A stretch of DNA of 64,000 nt. It comes from Amblyornis subalaris. Lineage: Eukaryota; Chordata; Aves; Passeriformes; Ptilonorhynchidae. Every line of letters begins with the position of its first letter. Positions within the stretch are counted from its first letter, which is position 1. Shown here piece by piece: positions 13,890 through 28,585 of this stretch. Location of the stretch: positions 5,569,210-5,633,209 of the forward strand of contig JACAXG010000053.1 of the NCBI GenBank assembly GCA_018881555.1, read 5' to 3'. The translations under genes and the position numbers were made by a program. The notes beneath the pieces are model-generated. The model saw only the letters and a list, made by a program, of their open reading frames with translations. It was not told the origin of the DNA and searched no databases.

Positions 13890-14440
13890 ATGGCAATAAA
13901 CTTGTTAAACTTTCCATCCCTACTCACGAATCAATCTTTACACCCTTCTGCATACTCTGCTTTGCTAAAATGGTCTCTCATGTTTGATTATCACCTCTCT
14001 AATCCTAATCCTGATTTTCACGATTCTCATCTTGCTTCCATTCCTCTTTCCCCTTCTCCAGCACCAGCTGCATCTTTTCCACAACTTTTAGCTTAGCTGG
14101 GATGTTTCTCCTCTCACCTTTACAAACATTCTACAAACAGTAAATGAATTCCTACTTGCTGCTCCTTTTCCCTCCCTCNATCCATTTTGTCCATTCTTCC
14201 AGGCTGGCAATCACAAGTCCTCCTCTGGNTGGTTGTTCAAATTCACTTTTCAAACTCTGTCCCTTATTCCTTCCTTCCTATCAACGTACTCTACCCATCC
14301 CTTTTTCCTCTCACTTTCTCCCACATTCACCCTAAGCAGGAATCTGCCCCTCAGCAGCTTCCTATTCCAACTTCTGTTCCCCTCCTTTCTCATCCTGCAG
14401 CATCAGCAGAACCAGGCTGGATCATGCTCCAGTTAAAAAG
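13890..14440. repeat. Pyrimidine-biased region in intron 1
   Basis: The plus strand is strongly C+T rich for about 550 bases, with many TCC, CTTT and CCCTC words, for example TTATTCCTTCCTTCCTATC. The CASK RNA would be purine-rich here. Overlapping open frames have no recognisable domain and reflect the bias. No transposon family was recognised. Confidence 0.5.
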
Positions 14441-16329
14441 CAAGCTTCCAAACTGCACTTGGCCACGATTTCAGTGATTCCTGCCCCCTCCCCTTCAGGA
14501 ATAACAGAAAAAAAAGGTGTAATGCTGAGAAGTTATACATCTATTTCAAACTAGGATTTAGTTTTTAAACAAAATATATAGATTTTTCACAGATTGTTAC
14601 AGAAACCCTAAAACCTGAAGTCCTTCACTTACCAAACACACATACATAATGAATCAGTNACATATTTAAAAGCTGCTGCAAGAACTCTTAGAATTATTAT
14701 TTTTCCCATGTACTGTCTGTACCAATGACTGGTTTTTCATACCTTTCCCATAAAACATTATAATACTGTAATTCTTAATGAGAAAACAAGGNTTTTTTTA
14801 CACTTTAAATTATCTTGTATGCTCTAGAACATTTTTGCTGCTTCTTTTCTACAGTCTGCATTTCTTTGTATTTATCCTCCTCACATATGTTCTGTATGTT
14901 GGTTCTAGAATGCAACTATAATCAATTTCACAGAATTCTAAGAACTGAAAAAGTCAGTTTTCTTTAAATATTGGCATCTATTCTGCATCTTCCTTTTCCT
15001 AACATTTTTTCTGAATTTGTTAAAGCTCTCTTTATGACCCTCAATGACATTGTTCAATTTTTACTTCTCCTAGTTCTGTTATACCTTATGTCTTTTTATA
15101 CAAGCTAAAGTGTTTTCTATTACTGCATACAAGAGAGTTCACCTGAAAAAATTATTAAACCAAACTGACTCTTCAAAGCAAAAAAAANCCCAGACCACAA
15201 AACACCAAACCAAGAACCAGCACGCATGAGCTGAACTGAACACAAACTGCCAGAAGGAGCACATCACATTTTTATGGACTGAAGTGCTCTTCCTTACAGC
15301 AGCATGGAACAAGACAAATAACCAGCATTAGAAGCTCCAACTTGTACACTGCAGTTTCCTTCACAGCCAAGAATACAACCTGAATTCCCCACTATCTGTA
15401 CCCTCTAATACTGTATTTTTCGGTACAGAATTAGCCAGCTGGAAGAGCAGGATTGTAGAGCTCCACATCCAAGTCTGACTTACTGCTCCTAAATGTAACT
15501 ATCAAGTATTTTCAGCACAATGGGGAATTAAGGAACATAGGAAGTTTTAAATAAGTACATAATAACACAAGAATAATTACAAAGCGAAGCACAGCCGACA
15601 AAAGCTCTGCCAGGCTTCTCAAAGTAGAATTTGGGCAAAACCCTTGGTCTAAACACAGCTCTGAATCAATTCCATTTGACACACAGATGTAGATTTTTCT
15701 NTGACAAAAGCAGTGACTGGAACTCACAAATGATTTTAGAAAGCACATTCTATGAGTAAAGCTAATTCTGAGGGTGAAAAAGAATCAAATGACATTTAAG
15801 AACTATCAAGCTTTTTTTTTAAACGTGTAACTTCATCCCTAGAAACTGCATATTTACTCTTATCAGGACAAAAAGCCCAATGACTAACTCAATGCCATAA
15901 AACCCTTTAGATAAGTATCCCTTTAGTTTGTCACAATATAAAAGCTCAAACTTTTAATTTGCTTTTATGTGTAATAACCCATAAGAGATGTGAGTATGTT
16001 TCAAAAACATCTGCATTGGGGATATTTCGAAAAACATAATCATTTTATTCATCTTAAAGCAGCAATGGCAAAATACTAATTAAGTTAAAGCTCAGCAGCT
16101 CAGTAGGAATGATAGGTCCAAAAAAAGCAAAAATGACATCTTTNGCCTGGACAGAACAGCATGAAAGTATTTCAGCAGGTAGTTTTCTCCGAAAATAGGT
16201 TANTTTTTCTGATATAAGCTATCTGATAGTGTTCAGTCTTTGCTGAGACCTTCAGACAAGTTGAGGGGCAGAAGTCCCAGCAATGGACTTAAAACAAATT
16301 CTCACAAAATTTAACATCCAGTTACCTTT

Positions 16330-16355
16330 TTAATTAAAAAAAAAAAAAAAAAAAG
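16330..16355. repeat. Poly(A) run
   Basis: About nineteen consecutive A bases follow TTTTTAATT. Such runs slip in replication and sequencing, so the length is unreliable. Confidence 0.85.
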
Positions 16356-18372
16356 GGTGTGCAGACTCTACAGTAAGGGCATTTACCTGCCTCAAGTCTG
16401 GATGCAAACAAGGCTCAATCTTGGCAATGAGTAAATGGCAAAAGACAACTAAAATAAGCACCATGACCAGTAGCAAAGGACTTCTGTAGATACGGCACGA
16501 GATGATAAATCTGGCATAGCCTTTGGCAGAGATGCAACTTCAGTACAGCTACAACAAGGAGAAGAAAAGTTTCAAGGCTCTACCACATGAACCTTCACAG
16601 CTGGAAAAAGGTTGAATGCTGAAAGGAAGGATTCACTGCCAAGCAGTTTGTACAAACTCAGGTTTTTTTNCCCTCAATATACTAAAAATTATGCTATGCA
16701 TATGTTTTAAAAATAAGCAAATGAACAAACGCATTTTTGCCCCCACAGACAGTTATCAGCTTATTATAAAACTCTCCTGGGTAAGCTTAGGCCATATTTC
16801 AGAATTTAATGTACTAATTAAAATAAGGACTTNCAGCAGCTAAGCAAGGTTTTCTCTAATCAGTTTGTTTAAGCATTCACTTCAAATCTATCCTACCTTG
16901 CACAAAACCAAGTCTGATTTACTTCTACCTGAACACCCAGTGACATGTCAGTAGGAACCACNAAGAATGATGGTCACAAGTATCTGCTTTTTCTCTCCAC
17001 ATTCAAGTGAGGAGCAGCTGAAGAGGGCTAGAACTGCTGTCTTAAGTATTCCTGCTAATGGAGACCCCATTCTTGATTTTCAGTGCAAACACACACTACA
17101 GACTGAATCAAAGCCCTCTTCCTCAGTTTTAGGTTAAAGTATGAAAAGACTGAAGCAGTACTGCACACCTCCTGAGATTCAGATCTCGCTTCTTCCCTTC
17201 CCTCTGGGTGCAGACTTGGAATGCAAAACAAATACAATCTCCTGTATTCCCTCCCAAAGAGGGTGAGTCCCACCCCATCCCACCCATATATTGTGGAAAT
17301 CTTACTCAACACCAACTGCTATAGCCAAAAGCAGATCATACTACGGCCAAAACCAGAATGTACAATCCATGAGAAGAGTGCTATAAGGCATCCAGAAATC
17401 ATTTTACATCGTTCATGGATGTCAAAGTTCAGCTGTATGTCCAGGGTAGCAGCATTTGAGATTTTAATGGTTGAGCCACACTTCCAAAATTGGTTATTAC
17501 CAACTGATGGCTCATTTTATATCTTAAGGAGAAAGGACTCCCCTTCATATGGCTAGAAAAATCCATCTTTAGTCTTGCCCTTTCTGCAGGTATCTGCCCC
17601 AAACAAAGCTTTAAAACCATTGCTTTATTATCAAGGATCTAGTCCAAATGTGACTTCAAATACAAGCTGGAGGAACATAATGCCAAACTAAAAGAACTTT
17701 TTTAAAAAATGTATATTCAAAACTGCTAATGACCTCCTGGTCCTCCTCTACATGGGTTTTTTTGGATCATTCNAGAAAGGTCCTGGTCTGGTTCTTAACA
17801 AATTAATTTCTACATGTGACACACAAGGGATAGGTAATTGTATTTACTATGCAATACCACTCTGTGACACCAGTCTGTGACAAACTAGATTCCAAGTATC
17901 ACACATGCCATACATCACTAAAGTTGCATCACTGAAAGGTCCCTTTTCCCACTAATGTTTTCCAGCATTTCACAATCACATGAAATCTGCTGAGAAGCAG
18001 AAAATATTTGTCTGGAGATAAAAAAAATTGTATCATCTGTGCTTTCCTTCTAAAGATAAAGACATGTAATCTTCTTTCTGATAAACTGGTTTCCTGGTTT
18101 AACTGTTTTCATGGCTTCCATTGCTCCTCAGTTCCTACTCAGGTATAGAGGGAAGTTTTACNAGTAACTGCACTGTGGTTGGAAAACTGGCCAAAATCCT
18201 GAAGAGGATGACTCGGTGGGAAACTTATTGAAAGGTGTGGGGAGAGAAACAGACATTCTTTTTAATCCTGATTTTTTTTCCTCAGTCTAGTTTAGACCCC
18301 AAATCAGTAAGAACATGAACAAAAATGATAAAGAAGGGGGAATGCATCTGAAGGAACATTGCTTGACAGGTA

Positions 18373-18406
18373 GGGGGTTTTTTTGTTTTTGNTTTTTTTT
18401 TTTTTA
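18373..18406. repeat. Poly(T)-rich tract
   Basis: GGGGG is followed by T runs broken only by single G or N bases. It is A-rich in the CASK transcript. No element is attached. Confidence 0.8.
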
Positions 18407-21400
18407 GAACTTCATTATATATATTTTTCTATGAACCGTAAAAAACTTTGAAAGTGAACATTTGCACAGAAACTCCTTTCTGGACAACATGAAGATAAAC
18501 TTCATCTGCAACATTAATATTGTGAGTATTTTCTACTATTTGCTGTCAACTTCCTCACAAGGAAATAACTCCCATTTTACAGAATTGCCTATAGAAAGCT
18601 GTAAGATTTTCATACAGTACATAAACATTAGAAACTGTTTATGTAAACAAACATGGACTATCATTTAAATAAACTGTTTTTATGAAAACTGTCTGACTAT
18701 AGTTAGAATCTTCTACTACTAGACATTATGTATGCCAGGATCAACAATTTGCTCCTGATACTGACTACAACAACTCAGCTCATATCCATTAAAGCATACA
18801 AAAATATAGGGGTTTTTGGATGTTTTNCAGGGTCAACAAGAAAAATACTTAACTAGCACTTAGTCAAATGTGAATTTGGACTTAGCACACCTCTGTGCAT
18901 TTGAGCCACTCCAAGGAATGCTGATTAAAAGATTTTTGCACATCATTAAAGAACAGCATACTTTCCGAAGCTTTATAAACAACACATTTTCTAATAGCAT
19001 TTTAGGTGATAGGATGGAAAATCAAATTTATGTTTGCTAGAAGGAGAATGGGCGAAAAAAGGGGAAGAATTTTACCGGCCCATTTACACGCGGATAAATT
19101 TAAAAATAATTTTAAAAACCACCCCAACATACAGTGTTGATATCATCTCTTGACATAGTAACAGGGNAGGATCACACCCCTTCAAACGAGCTTATTGGTG
19201 TAACATTTTCCACAGCACATGCACTGCTGCACAAGGCATGCTTCAGACTCTGGAGATACAATTTTCTCCCTTCTCTTGGAGATTTATGTTTCTGGAAGTC
19301 CTTTAGCTTGGGCAGTAGGTATGTAAGTTTTCCTGAGATTTCAAGAGTTATCCTGCAAGGCAGCATCAGCTTAAAAGCAGCAAAGAAAAAAAAAGAAGCA
19401 GCATTTTTTAATCATTCTTTGAGGACCATCCCCTAGCCCCCGCAAAGTTACAGAGATTAGATAAAATAGAAAAATGTGAAAAATATAAAAAGTATTTTCT
19501 GCTAGTTAGAGTATACAGGAAAGAGCGGAGCAGGTTTGTACTGATTAGGTACAAAACATATTTGTGTGCTGAAAAACCCTTCTCTTCCCAGAAACTGATC
19601 GGTTAGGGAAGCATGATGGCTAAAACAAGTAGGCCAAGATCTTATTTATCCCTGGTGAGAAAAAATTAGGTAAACTTCCTTCTATACATGCTCCCAGGAA
19701 CACAGCCGAACCGCAGAGAACTGCCTCTCTCCCTTGAATTCTAGGCAGAAGCAGTGAAGCCACACAACTTTACTTTTTTCATCATGCAGAGGCAAAGTCA
19801 ACCTGCTAAAAGAAAAGCACTTTCCTTCTACAGCTTTTACAGACATTACATGAGAAAAAAGCCCAACCCAACTGAACTAAAAAAAAAGTCACTGATTAAA
19901 TACCTGAACTGTCATGGGGACTTTGAGGAGACAGTAACAGGACAGGTTACCCTGTACCACTCCCTCTCCAGAAAACAAACACAGGCCTCAACACCACAGT
20001 CTCAGCTGGCTGCAGATTCAAAGACAGAACTGTAACGATGACACTTTTTCAAAGGTTCTCATAACTACGAGGAGAAACCTTTTGTTAGCTTAGATTTCAG
20101 AAACTGAAATTGTAGTTTCATTCTGCAGCAAGGCAGTTGCCATGGGAGCCAAATTCTGATCGACAGCCACCCTACAGTCTGCTGGGAGCCCACTGAGTCT
20201 GAAGAAAACTAAACGAGATCTCAGTGTAAGACAGAATACACCCTGTGAAACAACGTATAAAAGCACTGATAGGAAAAGAAAGGGGAGGCAAAGTGGGGAA
20301 AAAAATCCAGAATGAAGCTTTGGCAGAGCTACCAAGGAGCTTCACATTACAAAAGAAATGCTAAAAGAATGAAAACTGGCAGAGAAAGCTTTAAAAACCA
20401 TTAAGGTGTATTGACACTCAAACTGGAAGTAAAATGCTGGTAACTGAATAGACCAGCAAGAGCCAAAATAGTTCTATATTCAATAACCAACTAACAGAAT
20501 ATACTGTCTTTATCTTAGTAAATACAGTAACAGGAATGTGACTTAAAAAATTTTGACAGCCAAAATGAGAGCAAAAAATGCAGGAAATTTGCTTATTAAC
20601 TACAGCTGTATCTGAAGATGAAACAAGGAAGAATAGAAGGTATTTCTCCTTAGAAAAACTCCCTGATGTATTCTAACGGAAATAAACACAGGGGACAGCT
20701 ATCTTCTTCACTGATACAAGCTTTAAAAAACAAATTCTTCTAACAGCAGTCGTGAAATCCAGCCAAAATTTGTTTTTTTAAGAATACAGATGAAAACGTA
20801 GGACCAAATAGCAGCTCAAGATAAATTTCATCAAGAAACTAGAGATGGCAGCAAAGTCTCAAGCTAGCAACTGAGAGTAAGAGGAAAAGTTAAATGAAAA
20901 GGAAAGTTCTGAATAATTCTTGCAGCTTTGTCCAAATGGTAAACATTTCAAGTCGGTACATTTCAAGTTATTTTTTTTTTCCCTTTTCAAACAAAAAAGT
21001 GACAAAAAAGGAAACCCATCAGTACAAACAGCTACAAACCACTGTAAGGCTATTTTTAAATGCAAGGACTTCACAGATCAATTTTTAGCAAATATGAGAA
21101 AAAGAATTTTAAAACAGCTTTCAGCAAAATATGCATGTTTAAAATCTAACATGCATCCATATTCTCACAAAGTCACCACCGATTTCTGAATGTTCCAGCC
21201 ATATACGTGAAACCACATTTCAGGAAGGTATTATACTTTTCCTTGGCTTTGCAACTGTAACAAATACTGAGAGCCTGGATATAGGCTTGGTTTAGGGAAC
21301 ATTTTCCAACTCTTAGTTTTCTGGAACACTTTAAATTTTTAAAAAATACATCAGCAATGTAAGAAACTAAGCCCCATTCTGAAAAACAACAAATATTCAG

Positions 21401-24061
21401 GGACAGAATCACAGAAGTTTCACAAAGTGTTCTCACCTTTCTGCTAAATTGCACCCCTGAGGAGAATCGAAAACTCTGCACTTCTGAGTTTGCTGTTTAA
21501 TACAAAACCTAAAGTATCCTGGATNGTGAAAAGCACTGTCTCAAAGAGTTATTGTATCTCACAAGCATGGAAAATACCCAAACCAACAATTCTGCTGTGG
21601 ATTTTGCCTTGCTACTGCCTGGGACGTGTTCTCAGAACCAACCTGTCAGTCCATGCCCAGTGCAGTGGCAGTTGCTACTCATCAGTGCTTGGAACAATCA
21701 TTCCAAAACTGGGACATGTCAAAATCTTTCCCTAACACACAGNGCCCGCAAAAGCACTCACCAGGCCAGAAGATGTGGGAAACAAAGGTATTCTTAACAC
21801 TCCCAGCTGATGTTTTATGGGATCATTTAATATTCACCAGATCCACTAAGAAAGGAAATGAAGCATCCATGATGATCATATTTACTAAGCAAAAAAAAAA
21901 ATCTGATTCCCAGTCCCTCTTCTGAGAGAATTTTAAGTATTTCACACACACAACATAAAGAAAACAACTCTACAGTCAACAATCTATTTGAAAACAAAGA
22001 AAACAGACAACTCAAACTTTCGAAAACTTCAAACTCAGAAGCCAAGAATCCAAAAANGAAGATTCATCTGCTAGTATTGAAAAAGTATCATCAAGTTTAT
22101 CTCAATGGCAGCTCTGAAGTTTTGAATACTTTACAATTACAAGTGCCTGCAGCTGATAAAAAAAATTGACACACTTGAGATCTAAGATTAGAGAAAGAAC
22201 TTCTGATATTTTAAGCACCCTGTTTACTTTATGCTTTTAAAGATAATTGAACCTTAANGGCTGAACATCCAACAAACCCAGCCAACAGATAACCATTTTT
22301 TCCACGAAGGAAAAACAAAACAAAAAAAATCTTAATCTAATAGTTCTAACTGAGCAAAACAGTTCTGTCTGACCTTCAGTTCTGAAAGCCCCTTTTGTTA
22401 CTCTCACGTCTGTAGTGCTGAAGGTCTGAAATGACGATACTCGCAAAAAGACACTAAGGAAGAGGTTACCTCTAAGTTTGGGGGCTGGATAAAGGAAAAC
22501 AATGTTTTCTGTAGGTGGAAGTTAGTATGTTTCAATCGAAACTTGATCTGGATACACTAACACAGAACAAAATCAGGAAACAGGTAGCTCAGGAAAACTT
22601 CGCTTTTGAATTTCTTGAACATTCCTAAATATGCTATCAGAGCGTTTGCACACAGTCACATCAGAACCAGAAGTAACAGATTTGGTTTTTATAAAAATCA
22701 GAATTACTCACAAACATTAGGCATGCTTGCTGTTCAGAGTACATCCAACTGCNAACGTTTTAAGTCCCCAAGGACGCAAGAAGACACATGCACATTTGAA
22801 GAACATCTAACCATGTCAGAAGCGAATATGCTTCAAGGAATTAATTAAAATATTCAAAAAATAAAACCTCCGGACTTAGTTGCCTTCCCAACTTTAATTT
22901 GCTGTGTAGCCAATTAAAATCCCGAATGAGGTGAGCTCCTGATGTAAAGTCAGTGCTTGGTTTTAATTACAGGGAATGTCCATGTGTATAGGAAGAAGGA
23001 AGAAACAAATTAAGAACATAAAAACAACTGTGGGGTTGTTTTGTGTGCATGCGTTAATAACTGTATGTTAATTTGGAACTCATTTTTTTTCCTGAAAAAA
23101 AGTAATCTGTTTCCCTTTTTTCTTGCCCTTTCCTCACTGTTGTCTGGATTACTGCAGAAAGGGCTTGGAAGCTAACTTCCTGATTACACAAAAAAAGCCA
23201 AACATGCTTTAAAAAAAAACCCCAACAAAGNATTTTATGATATGGTCTCAGTAATTCATTGGTGTCAAAGGTGAGAAGAGGAGAGGGAGCTACAACTTGA
23301 CACAGCTCTCCTTCAGCAATCATGATACACTAAGAGAAGCTGCAGGATTACAGAAATGCAGATTTCACTCCAATTCCCATCCTGCTTCCTGCTCTGCATG
23401 CAGCCAGACCAGCTGAGCAGAGGGGTCTCTACTCTAAACCCATCAGAACTCAACCTCTCTGCTCCTGCTGGATTCGAGTTCAACCCTGGCAAACCTAAAG
23501 AGCTCCACAAATACCTGCTTCCAGGAAAAGTTACTAGTTCAGATCAGTATTCAGGCAGGAAAGATCCTATCACTAAAAGACACAATTCCCTAAATTTTTT
23601 GTCATCTTCACAGGCGACCCTCACCCCACCTTCTATATCATCTTCTCCTAACTAGTAGGAGAGGGGTGGAGTGGATTGAAGAAGGGAGATAAGATTACCT
23701 CACTTGCTTCTTCACTGTCCCTTCCATTTACAGGTGTATTGATCCCTCTAATTGAGTGTAAATTAGTGCTTTCCCGCTGCTCAGAACTGTTCCACTCTGT
23801 GCAGTATCAGGAACAACATCTGGAGCCAAAAAAGCAGGAGAAAAGTGGGCAGCTGACAACTCCATTTGGATTGGGAGGATTTCCCTGGAGCAGGATGGAA
23901 GCAAAGCAGTAACAGACCCTTTTGGCTGTCTTCTCTAAGCTAGAACATCAAGAGTGCAGTCAAAGGTTTCACTCATAGATCCTATCCCCAAAAAGACATT
24001 AATCAAGAGGAGAATAAAGTAGACAGAGGAACATGCCTAAGGTCTGGTCAGATGGTCAGGA

Positions 24062-24142
24062 CAAGTTTTGGGTGTTGTTTTGGGCTGGGTTTGGTTTTTT
24101 CGGTTGTTTGGGTTTTGTTTTCTTTTTTGCTTGTGGTAGTGT
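24062..24142. repeat. T/G-rich low-complexity tract
   Basis: The stretch has repeated GGGTTTGG, GGTTGTTTGGG and TTTTGTTTTC words, with several GGG runs. It resembles the tracts near 6.1 and 55.6 kb. Confidence 0.8.
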
Positions 24143-26501
24143 TATGTCTACTTTACAGACCCACATAAAAAGACATCTAGAAAAAGATNTCATGAAGTTC
24201 TGAACAGCTTAAAGGCCACTGTACCTGAGAAAGCCTCAACCTCTCCACGGTTAAGACTTTTTTCCTTACTCCTAGAGATCTCTGGATCAGAAATTTCCAA
24301 ATGTGAACAACCTTCCAAACTCTGCTAACTGAATTTAAATGAAGTCACGAGCTACTCAAGAATAATGTGTTCCCTGGGAAAGGCACACTTTGAAATTTTA
24401 AGGGTTTCTCAATCTCAACTGCAGCAGAACTGACACTTTGATGAGATAAAACTAGTTTTGCAACTGCGCTTAAAGTGCTTCCTAAACAACTGAACAGAAC
24501 ACATTTTGAACCACTGTAAATGCCTGTACAGGACTGACACCCCAGCTTTTACTTCTAAAAAAATTTGTTCAGAAGCAAGTTTTTCACAGCTTTCTTAGTT
24601 CACATATCCCAGGAAATTTACTCAATATTACATGCTATGTAACTGCTTATGTCCACATTATCCAGAAAAGAAAATGGAGATGTTCCCTAAAATTGAAGTC
24701 AGGGTAGCTGCAAGCAGTTACACCTGCCTTGGGTAACCAAAGAAACAGGTGCAGGAGCCAAGTGAAAATCTATTTAATCAAATGCTACTTGGAACTCCTG
24801 GTGGAAGGCAAATATTCAGAATTTAAGTTCCTACACTGACAATGAACTTGTAAGTTTGTAAGAACTACGCATCAACTACAAATGTCTTCAGGTGCTGAAG
24901 ACATGTTTTAACTACTGATTTCTGAAAAAGTTAAGTGAATGAAGAAACTGGCAAAATATTGACAACACAAGAATTCTGACAAGCCTGGAAGGAAAGCACA
25001 GTCCCACTGCACCTTAACACTGCAAAAAAAGAGAAGGTATGGAGTAACTTTCCAGCTACCCCTTCTTCTGCTATTCTAGAAAAAAAGGTATGAAAGTAAA
25101 AAGAGCAAGGCACCTGTTAACCAAGGAACATTGAATTCTGTCCTGTGAGAATACATTAGGAAATAGTCCTCAGTCCCTTTAATCCTATATTTATCATGTA
25201 ACAGTTTTTTAGTAATATCTCTGAAAAGATGCCTTTGCTTCTCATACAAAACTGAAGCGAAAAAATAGCCCCTTATTACAATGTAAAGGTCTTTCATGGT
25301 CAAGCTCCACAAATTATTCAAACCTTATTTCACTGTTTTCACCTCAGGAAAAGATACCAGTAAGAGGGGGCTTAAATACCTGGTAACACAATTGTAAATG
25401 AAACACCAAAGTTTGCTGGGCACTGCTGTTTCCAACAAGGGCAGCATTCCTTNTACCAACAGGCACCTCCCAAGGAACACTTACTCTGAACACAGCAGAA
25501 GTTTATGAGAAGGTACTGACCTGACACACTAAAACACATTTCAGTTTACAGCTATGCTCTCTTGCCATGCTTCGGATGCCTTANCAAGGTATCCTCTTAC
25601 AGGCTTATCTGATGTAGGCAAAGAAAAAGAAAAGAGTTTCTTGGGGTACTTTCGGTGGGAAGAGCTGATTAGTACACTAAGAGATGAGTGTAATTTTTTT
25701 AGCAGGCAGGGATGATAATTCTGGCCATGCTGATATTCATGCTGCATATTAGAAGCAGAAAACTACTCCATTCACNAGAGTTATTTTTATCAACTCCACT
25801 GTTCAGCACAAAATACCTACTTATAACAACCACTCAATTCTGGAGTCATCATTCTTCAGATGACACATTTAATANGACTACAAGTTTCTGAGAAGTGATC
25901 TTTGGAAACATCATATTGAGGTTAATATTGCTTGATTACTATTCACAGTAATGACATCTGTATGAAAGATTATAAAAAAGTGCAGTGTATCAGACAGAGG
26001 ACTAAGTAGGTGAGTGGNTGTTGACATAAAATATGTGTCTCCTTTCTTTCCCTAATATTTCTTTATCCTAAAGCATTTTATGTTGAACATTGTTTGAATT
26101 GAAATTATCAGCGATCACTTAGATTTGGAAGTGTAGCCTCCACTTTTGAAGGCAAAAAAGCTTCATACTATTTTAATAAAAAGATCAAACTCCTAACTTG
26201 GCACATCTTGAAGACAAAGGTGCTTTTTTACCCCACAACTTCTCACAGACAGCTGATCCAGAATCTCAGTAGTNAATTGGTCTAAAATCTTCAAAGTTGC
26301 AGCCTGAAATGACATAGGAGTAGTCTGCTCTCACTTGCTCATCTTCAAGACTTCCTTCTCTTGGGTGTTTAAGCACATAAACATATTTGCAAAGCCCTTG
26401 CACAATCTTTCAGTTTGTATTTTCCTAGATCAAGTTCCTTCAAACTTCCCTCTTAAGCAAGCCTCCACTTCCCAGTCATTACAGCTGCCTTGTTCTCATC
26501 A

Positions 26502-26730
26502 TAAGAATCACAGAATCATTTAGNTTGGGAAAAAACCCCGAGATCATTGACTCCAACCTCTGACCAACCACCACTCTGTCAACTCNAGCATGGCACCGAG
26601 TGCCGCATCCAGTCCTCTCATGAACAGCTCCAGGGATGGTGACTCCTCCACCCCTCTGGGCAGTTCATTGCAATGCTCAACAACCCTTTCCATGAAGGAA
26701 TTCTTNCTGAAGAAGGATGTACACAAGAGT
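26502..26730 (-). mobile_element. CR1 LINE 3' end, relatively well preserved
   Basis: The plus strand begins AGAATCACAGAATCATTTAG, the reverse complement of the terminal CR1 octamer-type end, then runs through GATCATTGACTCCAACC, GGCACCGAGTGCCGCATCCAG, CCAGGGATGGTGACTCC and TTCATTGCAATGCTCAACAAC to TTCTTNCTGAAG. This subtype, with the CACCGAGTGCCGCATCCAGTC segment, is common in songbird genomes. Retention of the terminal repeats suggests a younger copy than its neighbours. It is noncoding. Confidence 0.92.
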
Positions 26731-27992
26731 GTAGATGCTTGTCAAAACAAAACAAGAAAAATCCGCAGAAATAGAGAGTTCTGATTGAAATGTTGTACTC
26801 TGCAACTAAGTATATTCATTCTATTCTGTGTTCAGCTGCTTCTCTTAAGTAGGTAGAGCTTCTTAAGTGGAAACAGGTCACTACTACAGCTAAAATCCAC
26901 AGCAGAGTAACTTAGCTAAGGATATATTCTAGCAACTATACACTACAAATAATCAACTGCTATTTTNCTGAAGCAATGCACATTATGACCTCATGCTTAA
27001 AGCAAATATTCATTATGATCTGTTACTCTTACACACTGTAACAGAGAAAACAGCCAAGAACGTTTTATCAGTAGAATATTTCAAACAGCACTAAAAAACT
27101 CAAAAACTAAACTAGACAAATCACTTGTCATATCCCAGAGTTCTCCTCCCTCTCCCCTCTTTACAAACTCTGACTACATACTACAGTTGTTTCACATTTT
27201 CATTTGGTTTGTCAAAATTATACCCATCAGTTATTCACATTGGTTTTACAGGAAATGCAAAATTTCAGCNGCATACTAGAGAGAAAGTATGTTTGAAAGT
27301 CAACAGGATTCTAATTTCTGTGAGTGGAAATGGAGGCAAGAAGGAAAATACCACTGAAAGTACCACATCAAAGTACGTCTAGATAGTTTTATCACACTAC
27401 TTACAATTATTAAGTTTTAAGTATTTCCTGGACAAGGAAACCATGACCTCTGTCCTCCCCTTCCCAAACACTCTCAGACTGGGGCATAAATCTAAAGCAC
27501 CACCAACTCCAGGTAATTGCTCAGGATGGAGTTACAACCAAGACACTCTTGCCTGAGTTCACTGGGTTACAAGCCTTCATACTTTAACACAAAAAAAAAN
27601 CCCTGTCCCGCTTCTTGCTCCAAGACCTTGCATTCTCCCCTCACATCTGTGGTGTTACAGCAGTGTTAGCAGTCTGGAAGGAGCAGAGAGAAGGAAGGAA
27701 TGCCTGCTGGCTCTCACACTTTAACTACTCTTTACTAGCTGGAAGAGTCCAAGCAAAGAGATTCATCCCATCACAGCAGGAAGAGGGATGAAAACAAACT
27801 GAAATCCTCACGTGTGCAGTGCAGAAGAGGATTAGCCTGAACAAAGCCATACTGCAGAGAATGTCCTGAAAGCTCCAACAGCATTAGCACCAAACATGAT
27901 GTTACTGGAAAAGCCAACAACTGCACTACTGCACACACAATGATTGTACATATGGCCCACAAATGGAAGAAAAAATTACAAACAATGACTAT

Positions 27993-28585
27993 TAGTATCA
28001 TAGAATGGGTCAGGCTGGAAGGAACATCAGTGGGTCATCTNGTCCCACCTCCCTGCTCAAGCAGGCTCATCCCAGAGCAAATGGCACAGGATTGGGTCCA
28101 GATAACTCTGGGATATCTGCAGTGAGGGAGACTCCACACCCTCTCTGGACAATCTGTCCCAGTGCTCAGTCACTGCACAGTGAAGAATTTCTTCGTGTTC
28201 AGGTGGAACTTCCTGTGCATCACTTTCTTCTCGTTGCCTCTTGTCCCATTGCTGGGCACCACAGAGCAGAGCCTGGTCCATCCTCTGACCCCTCCCTGCA
28301 GNCACTGACAGACATGGATGAGGTTCCCTCTCAGTCATCTCTTNTCGAGGCTGAACAGGCCCAGCTCCCTCAGCCTTTCCTCAGTGAGATGCTCCAGTCC
28401 CTTCATCATCTTTGCCACCCTCCACTGGACCCNTTCCAGAAGAGACCACTCCAGGTCTCTCCTGTCCTGAGGAGCCCAGAACTGGACAGAGAACTCCAGG
28501 TACTCCTCATCAGGGCTGAGCGGAGGGGTTGGATCACCTTCCCGACCTGCTGCCAATGCTCTTCCTAATGCACTCCAGGACTAAT
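27993..28585 (-). mobile_element. CR1 LINE 3' portion, about 590 bp
   Basis: The copy starts at TATCATAGAATGGGTCAGGC, retaining the CR1 terminal ATTCTATGAT-type repeat on the other strand. It runs through GGAACTTCCTGTGCATC, GAGGCTGAACAGGCCCAGC, CCTCAGTGAGATGCTCCAGTC and CTCCACTGGACC to GCCAATGCTCTTCC. Open frames of up to 187 codons across it on both strands contain N bases, lack an intact domain, and arise from the repeat. Confidence 0.94.

Larger units (their letters stand above)
11700..26500. other. Intronic sequence without recognised genes
   Basis: This is mostly unique AT-rich intron. It includes an A/C-rich stretch near 13020-13110 and the poly(A), poly(T), T/G and pyrimidine tracts listed separately. 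Translations of open frames look random, and no conserved exon or structured RNA was recognised. Confidence 0.6.

Noticed and set aside
28005..28568. Frame of 187 codons on the plus strand
   Set aside because: It is the antisense reading of a CR1 tail and is interrupted by N bases; CR1 codes in the other direction, and this part lies downstream of its coding region.
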